Assembly (NCBI GenBank): GCA_030522415.1
Contig: CM060114.1
Span: forward strand, 22,983,304 to 23,047,303
DNA from: Channallabes apus
Taxonomy: Eukaryota > Chordata > Actinopteri > Siluriformes > Clariidae
DNA: 64,000 bases
Direction of reading: 5' to 3'
The notes under the pieces are model-generated. The model was given only the letters and a program-made list of their open reading frames with translations, had not been told where the DNA came from and did no database searches. A program made the translations under genes and the position numbers. Shown piece after piece: positions 22,250 to 31,439 of the stretch (position 1 is its first letter; every line of letters starts with the position of its first letter).

Positions 22250-23232
22250 TGTCACGTTCTGCTATGGTGTTGGACTGTGGGCTTGGTGTTGAGGCATAAA
22301 TGCAGAGGGGATGCAGTGAAACAGAGAGTCTTTTAATAATGATAAACAAACAAAAAGCAAACATGAACACATGAACTAAGGAAGTTGGCTAAAAACATGG
22401 AGCATAATACAAAGAACTCAAAACACAAACACAGACTCAGGATTACACAATCTAATACAGTACCGACATGGGGATACAAACTGGACAAGACAAGACACAC
22501 GAAACAGCCTAACGGAATAAACATTAGGGACTGCGCATGCAAGGGGTAAACAAACACAAGACAGGCTTGGCTAGGTCTATTGGCTGAGCTGCACATTAGC
22601 TGCTAAGCTAGCTCATAGCTAATCAGACTAATGGCTACACCAGCCAGTAGCCTGAGACCCAAGGGAATGAACAGACAAGGTACACAGCAGACTAGGTATG
22701 AAACAGACTAAGAACTCTAAAGGTTAGTGGCTAAAGATGTTAGTACCTAAACAGACTAAGAGCTAAGCAGACAATGAGACTAGACAGACACGAAGACTAG
22801 ACAGACTAAGATCTAGACATGTTAGTATCACCCTCATTAGTATTGAAACAGACTACTAGCTAAACATGCAATGGGGGTTACTTACACAAAAGGGTAAACA
22901 CAAAAGGCTAATTCTCCTAGAGGCTAATCCTGCTAGGAGACACAGAGACATAAACTAAATCAAAGCAAATACAAACTTAACTTAAAGTGCTCCTGAAACC
23001 AAATGCCAACTATACTGTTAAACTAAAACAGAAAAGAACAAAACAAAACCCACATAACAGAAATTAATGCTCAACCCAGCTTCCCAGAACAAACAGGTAT
23101 TTATGCTTATACTAATTGCATCCTCGGTTCAGCTGGGCATCTGCGTCAGCTGACCGAGGTGCCTTCTGGGAAACTGGGTCTACAACAACAACTACAAATT
23201 AAAACACTGCCCTCTAGTGGGCAACCCTCACA
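22250..23232 (-). repeat. 3' LTR of the non-autonomous element
   Basis: It is 983 bp and matches 24490-25472 almost exactly. It is called 3' because the polypurine tract adjoins it on the minus-strand reading. Confidence 0.92.
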
Positions 23233-23251
23233 GTACCCCCCCCTTAAAAAC
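23233..23251 (-). promoter_or_regulatory. Polypurine tract of the non-autonomous element
   Basis: The minus strand reads TTTTTAAGGGGGGGGTAC immediately before the LTR start TGTGAGG. The same GGGGGGTAC|TGT junction is present in the gypsy elements at 34037 and 41383. The tract primes plus-strand synthesis. Confidence 0.8.
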
Positions 23252-24272
23252 GCTCCTCCGGAGCGCTAACGGAGGTCCTGGGTACCCTTTCCCCATGTCC
23301 CGGGTCATTCCACCCGACTGCGACGCCGACGAGCAGGCTCCCCAAGGTGGGTGGGAGGGTGGGCGAGCTTGAATTGCCGCCAAAGCCAGGCACCGGGTGC
23401 AGCAGCGGCCTGCACCCGAGGCTGGGTGGCGGAGGCAGCAATGGCTCGTCCTCGGGGCTGAGCGGCGGTGAGCTCATGACGTCGTCGGGTGGCGGAGGCA
23501 GCACTGGGCCGATGCCGCAGGCCGGGCGGCGGAGGCAGTGCCGGATCGCTGGTGTAGGCCGGGCGTTGGAGGCAGTGCTGTGTCGCTCTTGCCGGTGGAG
23601 CGTTGCCTGCAGCACTGAGTCGCCCTCCAAGTCGGGCGGCCGATGCAGCACTGTGTTGTCCTCACGCCGGGCGGCCTCTGCAGTACTGTGGCCTCCTTTG
23701 ACACCGGGTGGCGATGGAAGCACGCTCTCGAAGTCCAGCGGTGGTGGGTCGCTGTCACCGCTGCGAACGAAGCTAGAGAGCGTGGTGAGGGTTTTCCCTG
23801 GCGAGGTCCTGGCTGGGCTCTGGGGACATGAAGCCGCCCCTGCGGCGCGCTGGCGGAACTGAAGCCTCCCCTGAGGCGCGCTGGAGAACTGGAGCCTCCC
23901 GTGAGGCGCGCTGGAGAACTGGAGCCTCCACTGAGGCGCGCTGGCGAAACTGGAGCCTCCACTGAGGCGCGCTGGCGAAACTGGAGCCTCCACTGAGGCC
24001 CGCTGGCGAAACTGGAGCCTCCACTGAGGCCCGCTGGCGAAACTGGAGCCTCCACTGAGGCCCGCTGGCGAAACTGGAGCCTCCACTGAGGCCCGCTGGC
24101 GAAACTGGAGCCTCCACTGAGGCCCGCTGGCGAAACTGGAGCCTCCACTGAGGCCCGCTGGCGAAACTGGAGCCTCCACTGAGGCCCGCTGGCGAAACTG
24201 GAGCCTCCACTGAGGCCCGCTGGCGAAACTGGAGCCTCCACTGAGGCCCGCTGGCGAAACTGGAGCCTCCAC
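23244..24272 (-). CDS. Repeat-encoded low-complexity frame, function unknown
   Basis: The frame is 342 codons. Its first half is the cyclic translation of the tandem repeat (SPAGLSGGSSFASGPQWRLQ type). The second half is Pro/Ser-rich without known motifs and stops eight bases before the polypurine tract region. Overlapping open frames of 286 and 191 codons exist because the repeat is open in all minus frames. I see no gag or pol similarity. It may be non-coding. It is listed because it fills most of the interior of a young element. Confidence 0.3.
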   Translation of the reverse strand: MEAPVSPAGLSGGSSFASGPQWRLQFRQRASVEAPVSPAGLSGGSSFASGPQWRLQFRQRASVEAPVSPAGLSGGSSFASGPQWRLQFRQRASVEAPVSPARLSGGSSFASAPQWRLQFSSAPHGRLQFSSAPQGRLQFRQRAAGAASCPQSPARTSPGKTLTTLSSFVRSGDSDPPPLDFESVLPSPPGVKGGHSTAEAARREDNTVLHRPPDLEGDSVLQATLHRQERHSTASNARPTPAIRHCLRRPACGIGPVLPPPPDDVMSSPPLSPEDEPLLPPPPSLGCRPLLHPVPGFGGNSSSPTLPPTLGSLLVGVAVGWNDPGHGERVPRTSVSAPEERF

Positions 24273-24342
24273 TGAGGCCCGCTGGCGAAACTGGAGCCTC
24301 CACTGAGGCCCGCTGGCGAAACTGGAGCCTCCACTGAGGCCC
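23838..24342 (-). repeat. 31-nt tandem repeat (about 16 units)
   Basis: The unit is about 31 nt, with its variable position in gcccgctgg versus gcgcgctgg. The units nearest 23850-23930 are about 30 nt and more diverged, while those beyond 23990 are nearly identical. Because 31 is not a multiple of three, each frame cycles through the same 31-residue peptide every three units. All three minus frames stay open, whereas each plus frame meets TGA once per cycle. It lies inside the non-autonomous LTR element. Confidence 0.92.
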
Positions 24343-24397
24343 CCTCACCTCCAGTTCAGTCCCCTGTTTTGACGTGGGGCAAGCTGATTATTCCTGG

Positions 24398-24487
24398 TCA
24401 GCTTGCCCAGGTGTTATAGTCCCAGCCCCCCCCCAAAATTTTCTCCCGGGGGGGCCCCTCTGCTATGCCTCTTGTTGGGTCGAGCAT
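24398..24487 (-). CDS. 29-residue peptide frame starting inside the primer site
   Basis: The ATG in AATGCTC, within the primer-binding site, opens a frame that starts MLDPTRGIAEG and stops after 29 codons. In the intact gypsy element of this window the gag ATG occupies the same place in its primer site. The peptide may therefore be what remains of gag after deletion of the coding region. No function is claimed. Confidence 0.4.
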   Translation of the reverse strand: MLDPTRGIAEGPPREKILGGGWDYNTWAS

Positions 24488-24488
24488 T
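24476..24488 (-). promoter_or_regulatory. Candidate self-priming primer-binding site
   Basis: The minus strand reads AATGCTCGACCCA one base inside the 5' LTR. It is complementary to TGGGTTGAGCATT in the LTR (25306-25318) over 13 nt, with one G-U pair. Tf1/sushi-group elements prime reverse transcription with the folded 5' end of their own mRNA rather than with a tRNA, and this geometry fits. No tRNA-type site starting TGG is present at the usual place. Confidence 0.65.
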
Positions 24489-24489
24489 C

Positions 24490-25472
24490 TGTCACGTTCT
24501 GCTATGGTGTTGGACTGTGGGCTTGGTGTTGAGGCATAAATGCAGAGGGGATGCAGTGAAACAGAGAGTCTTTTAATAATGATAAACAAACAAAAAGCAA
24601 ACATGAACACATGAACTAAGGAAGTTGGCTAAAAACATGGAGCATAATACAAAGAACTCAAAACACAAACACAGACTCAGGATTACACAATCTAATACAG
24701 TCCCGACATGGGGATACAAACTGGACAAGACAAGACACACGAAACAGCCTAACGGAATAAACATTAGGGACTGCGCATGCAAGGGGTAAACAAACACAAG
24801 ACAGGCTTGGCTAGGTCTATTGGCTGAGCTGCACATTAGCTGCTAAGCTAGCTCATAGCTAATCAGACTAATGGCTACACCAGCCAGTAGCCTGAGACCC
24901 AAGGGAATGAACAGACAAGGTACACAGCAGACTAGGTATGAAACAGACTAAGAACTCTAAAGGTTAGTGGCTAAAGATGTTAGTACCTAAACAGACTAAG
25001 AGCTAAGCAGACAAGGAGACTAGACAGACTCAAAGACTAGACAGACTAAGATCTAAACATGTTAGTATCACCCTCATTAGTATTGAAACAGACTACTAGC
25101 TAAACATGCAATGGGGGTTACTTACACAAAAGGGTAAACACAAAAGGCTAATTCTCCTAGAGGCTAATCCTGCTAGGAGACACAGAGACATAAACTAAAT
25201 CAAAGCAAATACAAACTTAACTTAAAGTGCTCCTGAAACCAAATGCCAACTATACTGTTAAACTAAAACAGAAAAGAACAAAACAAAACCCACATAACAG
25301 AAATTAATGCTCAACCCAGCTTCCCAGAACAAACAGGTATTTATGCTTATACTAATTGCATCCTCGGTTCAGCTGGGCATCTGCGTCAGCTGACCGAGGT
25401 GCCTTCTGGGAAACTGGGTCTACAACAACAACTACAAATTAAAACACTGCCCTCTAGTGGGCAACCCTCACA
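24490..25472 (-). repeat. 5' LTR of the non-autonomous element
   Basis: It is 983 bp. On the minus strand it carries a TATA-like stretch (TATAAGCATAAATA, 25338-25351). The candidate transcript start, TGGGTTGAGCATT (25306-25318), lies about 26-33 nt downstream, a normal TATA-to-start distance. Confidence 0.9.
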
Positions 25473-25477
25473 AAAGT

Positions 25478-27355
25478 GTCTCAGTGCCAAATACTTTACT
25501 TACTGTTTGTTTAAACAAAAGTACTTTTTTTATTGAAACATTTGAGGTGACTCAAGCATAAACATTTGATTTTCCATTGGGGATAATTCAACTTAAAATG
25601 GATTGGACTGAAATGTTGTACCTTTATGACTATCTGAACTGCAAGTCCCACAACGTAGGAGTCTATACTGGTCACAGGCTTTCTGAAACTGGACAACTGA
25701 TGATTGGGAAAAGACAATGTTGCTTCACTTATCGGCCTTCAAATAAACTCTGCTCTTCAAATAGTATCAAATGACATCTTATCACACATATTTGATTGGA
25801 ATACAAATTAATAAATTTATCTACAATGGCTTACTTTTATTTAAAAAGAGTCACATTATTTTGTACTATTCTTACCAAAAATTTAAACAGTGAATAAATT
25901 CTAGTAAAATTTATGAAACGCAGCTAGCTAGGTTGTTCTCAGCAGTAAATTATGGAGGGTCAATCAATTTCTTCCATCCTGTCTTTCCTGTACACATTAC
26001 CCAGTTAAATAAACTTAATTTTGATGGCACAATCATTTCTCGTCCCATGCCCAGTTAATTTGAGATGCAGATAAATAAAGGACATAGAAAATTAATATTT
26101 GTCAGGCATTATTCTGATATTGTACTATTCAAAAGCAATCAACACTTCCCAAAGGGACATAGAGTGCTTTATATAACGCTTGGGCAGGTAGTGAGATTTT
26201 TCAAATGTCAAACTTCCTTCCATGCCACAGCCAATTTGTCAGCCAGTCATAATGGCAAATTACTTTTGAAAAACAACTTGGTTATTTTGGACCTCATGGT
26301 CTTTGTTATTCTTATGGTCTTTGCAATAACATTTAGTTTGTGATGCACATTATCTTTTTACCTTTGGAGCAGCATGCATTCTGGAGACATGTATGCTGAA
26401 AGGAGTAAAATCTTCATGTGGATGTTGAGTGCTTAATTGTGACAGACTCAGAGAACCATGCTTTCAGAAATTTGTAATAAAATTTTTAAAATATAGCCTT
26501 GAGAGTTTCATTTTCTACAAAGATGGGCAATAAGTTATTAAAATGAACAAATTAATGTTAGGGTTCATAAATAATGCTGTGTTTAAGCTTTGACATGCTT
26601 AACATATTTACTGGAACATTTCACTGTTTATCATGATATTATGACTTAGACTTTTTATAACGTCTGCAAGTGTGCAACTTGTGATGCAACCCATGGTTAG
26701 AGACTGATGCAATTTAAAAATACAGTGAAATATAGAGAAGACGAATGATTTCTTTGTAATTTGCTAAACAGTCTCTATGAAATGTTGATAATATGTTTCC
26801 CCCTTGAAATGTAGGACACAATTACTCTTACTGTAACTTCAAGACTTGGCAGCTATGAGCTAGATACCTTATAGGCATCAGTCCCCAACTAGATTTTCAT
26901 TTTTAAAAAGGGAGGCATAAGATAAGATAAAATCTGATGAAATGAGAAAATGTATTTCATTGCCAAAAATTAAATGTTTGTATAGTGCATGTCAATACTA
27001 TACTACGTATACTTCACTGTAAAATATTTTAACAATAAACTCAACTTGAATTGCTTAACAGTGCTTATATGTTACAGTATATGTTCAAATAAAACAAAAA
27101 TAACAACAACAACAACAACAAAAACCTTACTTTGAAACACACATTTAGCTAAAAAAAAAAACACACATAGGCATTATTTTAAACATTGGAGTCAGATGCT
27201 ACATGTATGACACACTGAACACTCAATATGTCATACAGTTAAACCTTGGATTGGATTTGTTCTGGAAGCATAGTTGTAATTTAAAGCACTTATATAGCAA
27301 ATAAAATTTCTGTTTATTTCACAATCCAAAAATATTAATATAAAAATGATTATGC
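25478..27355. other. No recognisable feature
   Basis: AT-rich DNA with an AAC run at about 27104-27122. Short frames such as 25577-25774 and 26065-26343 have no recognisable motif. Confidence 0.55.
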
Positions 27356-27359
27356 TCAT

Positions 27360-27645
27360 CTGCACTTGGATCCATCACGACCTGCGCCCCGTAATGTAAT
27401 CTGGCCAAAAATGGATCCAGCAGAGGCAGCTTGTCTGAGGGGGGGCACTAGAGAGCCAGGGAGCCATCCTAGGCACTCACCAACAAGAGGTCAGGCAGAT
27501 CACCTCCACGCTCCATACCATCACGTGGAAACTTAACGTCACTTACCACCCAGCTACAGCAAACATGACAGCCCCCGGCACCTATTTCACAGCCTTCTCT
27601 CCCAGTACATGCCACTGGTCATGAACGACGCCTCCCTGCCCCACC
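27360..27645 (+). pseudogene. Degenerate Ty3/gypsy gag N-terminal fragment
   Basis: It starts atggatccagcagaggcag (MDPAEA), the usual opening of fish gypsy gag proteins. After a frame change it gives a coiled-coil-like stretch (ESQGAILGTHQQEVRQIT). It then decays. It may belong to the same old element as the pol remnants at 31440-33500, now separated by other insertions; this is inferred from order and orientation only. Confidence 0.5.
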
Positions 27646-28213
27646 CACTTATGATGGTGATCCGTCTACCTGTCGCTCCTTCTTGTCGCAGTGTTCCCTC
27701 ATTCTTGAACTGCAAATGGCAGTTTCCCACTGAATGATCCAAGGTGGCTTACTGTATATACAGATCTGGCCATTAAGAACGCATGTTTCGAGAAAAGGGA
27801 TCCCGCGGTAACCTGTGAAAATGCCCTTCATTACCTGTAGGGGGCAGTCTTGTTTCAGTCTGAAGTATTGTGTGTCTACTGAGCCAAAAATGTGTTATCT
27901 CTATTAGGCGCCCATTGACAGCAAGCGACAGAGCTCATAAACGTGTCAAGCTCAAACTGTAAATACTGATATGTATTTATTCTTCATTTTCTTCTCCCCT
28001 TCAGTAATGATACTTCTTTAACTGCACTCCCTCCATTCAGTATTATTATTAGTAGTAGTATTAGTAGTAGTAGTGCTCCGAATTTATTATTATTGTTATT
28101 ATACTTATTATAATTGTAATGCACCCACGCGTGTGTGCAAAAAGATGTAGTACAACAAATAATGCAAAAATTTATGATATGGTAGCCTAAAACATTATTG
28201 TTTGATTCTGTTT

Positions 28214-28644
28214 CTTCTTCTTCTTTGTCTTTCGGCTGTTCCCTTTCAGGGGTCGCCACAGCGAATCATCTGCCTCCATCTAACCCTATCCTCTGCATCC
28301 TCTTCTCTCACACCAACTAACTTCATGTCCTCTCTCACTGCATCCATAAATCTCCTCTTTGGTCTTCCTCTAGACCTCCTGCCTGGCAGTTCCAACCTCA
28401 GCATCCTTCTACCAATATATTCACAATCTCTCCTCTGAACATGTCCAAACCACCTCAATCTGGCCTCTCTGACTTTATCTCCAAAACATCTCACATGGGT
28501 TGTCCCTCTGATGAACTGATTCTTGATCCTATCCATCCTTGTCACTCCCAAAGAGAACCTCAACATCTTCAGCTCTGCTACCTCTAGCTCTGCCTCCTGT
28601 CTTTTCTTCAGGGCCACTGTCTCTAAGCCGTAGAGTTTATTCGT
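28214..28644 (-). mobile_element. 5'-truncated RTE-type LINE insertion
   Basis: It is bounded by an exact 14-bp target duplication, GTTTGATTCTGTTT (28200-28213 and 28645-28658). The minus strand encodes the ORF2 C-terminus (frame 28246-28617) and ends in the typical tail with gcgacccctgaaaggg followed by an AAG-rich run. Only the last 120 or so codons are present. Confidence 0.88.
28246..28617 (-). pseudogene. RTE-like ORF2 C-terminal fragment
   Basis: The region contains LKMLRFSLGVTRMDRIKN, then RLRWFGHVQRRDCEYIGRRM and GRPKRRFMDAV, ending MIRCGDP. These are the hallmark of the C-terminal part of RTE-type LINE reverse transcriptases common in fish. The frame is open for 123 codons because truncation left only this part. 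The Met is internal to the original protein and not a true start. Confidence 0.85.
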
Positions 28645-28658
28645 GTTTGATTCTGTTT

Positions 28659-29348
28659 ATGCGCTTTAAATATACAATAAACAATGCCTTATGCAAAGTG
28701 AAAGTGAGTTGTGCATGCGACTTTTTGATCAAAAGGCTGATAAAAGCGTGCACAGATATGAGTAGATTTATCGATAAAACTACAGACATGAAATGAAACA
28801 AACAAAAATATATATGCTACTCGCTGAATACAATGTGACAGCATGCAGAATCCCCGGGGTTTGACTGCGCTTTGTCCATTCATTAGTAGTAGTACACTAA
28901 AAAAATGCTGCGTTTCTGTAAACACATCGTTGGGTTGTTTATGCTGGGTCAAAATTCTTTGTTATTTCGGGTACTTTAATCACACTGTTGGGTTGTTTTT
29001 GCTATGAATACTAAAAGTGCTGCATGATTAAACTCAATGCAAAAAACGGAAAAAGAAACTTCTCCATTTCCTCCCTAGACCTTTTGTTCCGGGGTACAGT
29101 ATATGCAGTAAACCCATGGGTGAACACGATGATTTAAGAATTTAATGAAGCACGAATATATATATAAGTGGCATTTTAATTCAAATCCAACATTTTAATG
29201 GTCAGTGATGGCTGCATGGGCATCAACTAGCACGTTCTGTAATATTCCATTGTCATTGATACTGCCGTTGTTTCAGAGCCCTTTACTGAAGCATTTGCTA
29301 CTTAGTAAGTAAGTAAGTAAGCAAATAAAAGATAAGTGAATAAATAGC
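28659..29348. other. No gene seen
   Basis: Anonymous DNA with a short AAGT run at 29305-29322. Confidence 0.55.
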
Positions 29349-29349
29349 T

Positions 29350-29765
29350 TTACACCATGTTCCAAATTATTATGCAAATTGGATGTAAGTGTCATAAACA
29401 TTAAATGTTTAGTTTTTAAATTAAACTCATGGATGGTATTGTGTCTCAGGGCTCTTTGGACCACTGACATGAATCTCAGACACGTGTGATAATTAGTTTT
29501 CCAGATAAGCCCAATTAAAGGAAAAGTACTGAAGAAGGTTGTTCCACATTATTAAGCAGGCCACAGGTTTCGAGCAATATGGGAAAGAAAAAGGATCTCT
29601 CTGCTGCCGAAAAGCAAATATTGAAATGCCTTGGACAAGGTATAAAAACATTAGATATTTCATGAAAACGTAAGCGTGATCATTGTACTGTGAAGACATT
29701 TGTGGCAGATTCAACGCATAGACAGGTTCGTGCAGATAAAGGCAGAATGAAGAAGGTTTCTGCAA
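29350..29765 (+). mobile_element. Tc1-like element, left end and transposase N-terminus only
   Basis: It begins near acaccatgttccaaattatt, the left end of a fish Tc1 family different from the pair at 19-21 kb. The transposase start follows at 29580 (MGKKKDLSAAEK, then CLGQGIKTLDIS, a stop and KRKRDHCTVKTFV). Homology breaks at about 29765, where RTE sequence begins. Confidence 0.75.
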
Positions 29766-30129
29766 AGAAGGTGCAGGATTTTAAGTACTTAGGGTCAACG
29801 GTCGAGAGCAATGGAGAGTGTTCAAAGGACGTGAAGAGATGAGTACAGGCAGGTTGGAATGGGTGGAGAAAAGTGTCAGGTGTGTTGTGCGATAAAAGAG
29901 TAACAGCGAGAATGAAAGGAAAGGTGTACAGGACAGTGTTGAGACCAGCGATGCTCTACGGCTTAGAGACAGTGGCACTGAAAAAAAGACAGGAGGCAAA
30001 GCTAGAGGTAGCAGAGCTGAAGATGTTGAGGTTCTCTTTGGGAGTGACAAGGATGGATAGGATCAAGAATGAGTTCATCAGAGGGACAACCCATGTTAGA
30101 TGTTTTGGAGATAAAGTCAGAGAGGCCAG
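29766..30129 (+). pseudogene. RTE-like ORF2 C-terminal fragment, plus strand
   Basis: The sequence reads KVQDFKYLGSTVESNGECSKDVKR, a stop, QAGWNGWRKVSGVLCDKRV, then YRTVLRPAMLYGLETVALKK and LKMLRFSLGVTRMDRIKN. It is the same protein region as at 28246-28617 but extends further upstream and stops earlier, at the junction with the next Tc1 piece near 30130. Both ends abut Tc1 sequences of different families. Confidence 0.82.
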
Positions 30130-31070
30130 AAATAGGAATGCTCTCCCATTCTTGTCTAATACAGGCGTCTAACTGTTCAATCGTCTTGGGCCTTCTTTGT
30201 CGCACCTTCCTCTTTATGATGTGCCAAATGTTCTCTATAGGGGAAAGATCTGGACTGCAGACTGGCCATTTCAGTACCCGGATCCTTCTCCTACGCAGCC
30301 ATGATGTTGTGATTGATGCAGAATGTGGTCTGGCATTATCTTGTTGAAAAATGCAGGGTCTTCCTTCAAAGAGATGACGTCTGGATAGGAGCATATATTG
30401 TTCTAGAACCTGAATATATTTTTCTGCGTTGATGGTGCCTTTCCAGACATGCAAGCTGCCCATGCCACACGCACTCATGCAACCCCATACCATCAGAGAT
30501 GCAGGCTTCTGAACTGAGCGTTGATAACAACTTGGGTTGTCCTTGTCCTCTTTGGTCCGGATGACATGCCATCCCACATTTCCAACAAGAACTTCGAATC
30601 GTGACTCGTCTGACCACAGAACAGTCTTCCATTTTGCCACACTCCATTTTAAATGATCCCTGGCCCAATGAAAAACACCTGTGCTTGTGGATCTTGCTTA
30701 GAAATGGCTTCTTCTTTGCACTGTAGAGTTTCAGCTGGCAACGGTGGATGGCACGGTGGATTGTGTTCACTGACAATGGTTTCTGGAAGTATTCCTGAGC
30801 CCATTCTGTGATTTCCTTTACAGTAGGTTTCCTGTTTGTGGTGCAGTGTCGTTTAAGGGCCCGGAGATCATGGGCATCCAGTATGGTTTTACGCCCTTGA
30901 CCCTTACGCACAGAGATTGTTCCAGATTCTCTGAATCTTCGGATGATATTATGCACAGTTCATGATGATAACTGCAAAGTCTTTGCAATTTTTCGCTGGG
31001 TAACACCTTTCTGATATTGCTCCACTATCTTTCTGTGCAACATTGTGGGAATTGGTGATCCTCTACCCAT
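30130..31070 (-). pseudogene. Tc1-like transposase, DD34E, broken
   Basis: The start is MGRGSPIPTMLHRK at 31070, with helix-turn-helix regions KGVTQRKIAKTLQLSS, a TGA near 30961, then TVHNIIRRFRESGTISVRKG. The N-terminal frame continues to about 30680, where a frameshift leads to the catalytic frame: LWSDES, FQQDNARPHS and SPIENIW, with 34 residues between the second Asp and the Glu. The frame then reads without a stop into antisense RTE sequence (to 30002), so its last 46 or so residues are not transposase. Clearly inactive. Confidence 0.85.
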
Positions 31071-31421
31071 CTTGGCTTCTGAGAGACACTGCCACTCTGA
31101 GAAGCTCTTTTTATACCCAATCATGTTGCCAATTAACTTAATTACTGTTAATTGGTCTTCCAGCTCTTCGTTATGCTCAAATTTACTTTTTCCAGCCTCT
31201 TATTGCTACTTGTCCCAACTTTTTTGGGATTTGTTGACACCGTGAAATTTGGAATCAACATATTTTTCCTTTAAAATTATACATTTTCTCGGATTAAATT
31301 TTTGATCTGTCATCTATGTTCTATTCTGAATAAAATATTGACATTTGCCATCTCCACATCATTGCATTCAGTTTTTATTCACAATTTGTTTAGTGTCCCA
31401 ACTTTTTTGTAATCCGGTTTG
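30130..31421 (-). mobile_element. Second Tc1-like family, 3' end replaced by RTE sequence
   Basis: The right terminus is the inverted end caaaccggattacaaaaaag (minus-strand reading from 31421), with TA next to it. It carries a transposase from 31070 down to about 30130. Its last codons and left TIR are missing, replaced by the RTE fragment. Confidence 0.82.
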
Positions 31422-31439
31422 TATTAATGAGTCACTTGC

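Larger units (their letters stand above)
22250..25472 (-). mobile_element. Young non-autonomous LTR retrotransposon (Tf1/sushi-like signals)
   Basis: Two 983-bp direct repeats, TGTCACG...CCTCACA on the plus strand, bracket a 1257-bp interior. The flanks are an exact 5-bp duplication, AAAGT (22245-22249 and 25473-25477). By eye the LTRs differ at only about five positions, so the insertion is recent. On the minus strand the interior ends with a polypurine tract (AAGGGGGGGGTAC) directly before the 3' LTR. It starts one base after the 5' LTR with a 13-nt segment complementary to a site in the LTR. There is no protease, reverse transcriptase or integrase, so it must be moved by enzymes supplied in trans. 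Confidence 0.9.

Noticed and set aside
22333..22596. 87-codon frame repeated at 24573-24836
   Set aside because: It is the same LTR sequence read twice and is hydrophobic low-quality coding. It is repeated because the LTR is repeated.
23838..24342. CRISPR-like array
   Set aside because: Units are contiguous without spacers and lie inside an LTR retrotransposon of a vertebrate genome. It is a minisatellite.
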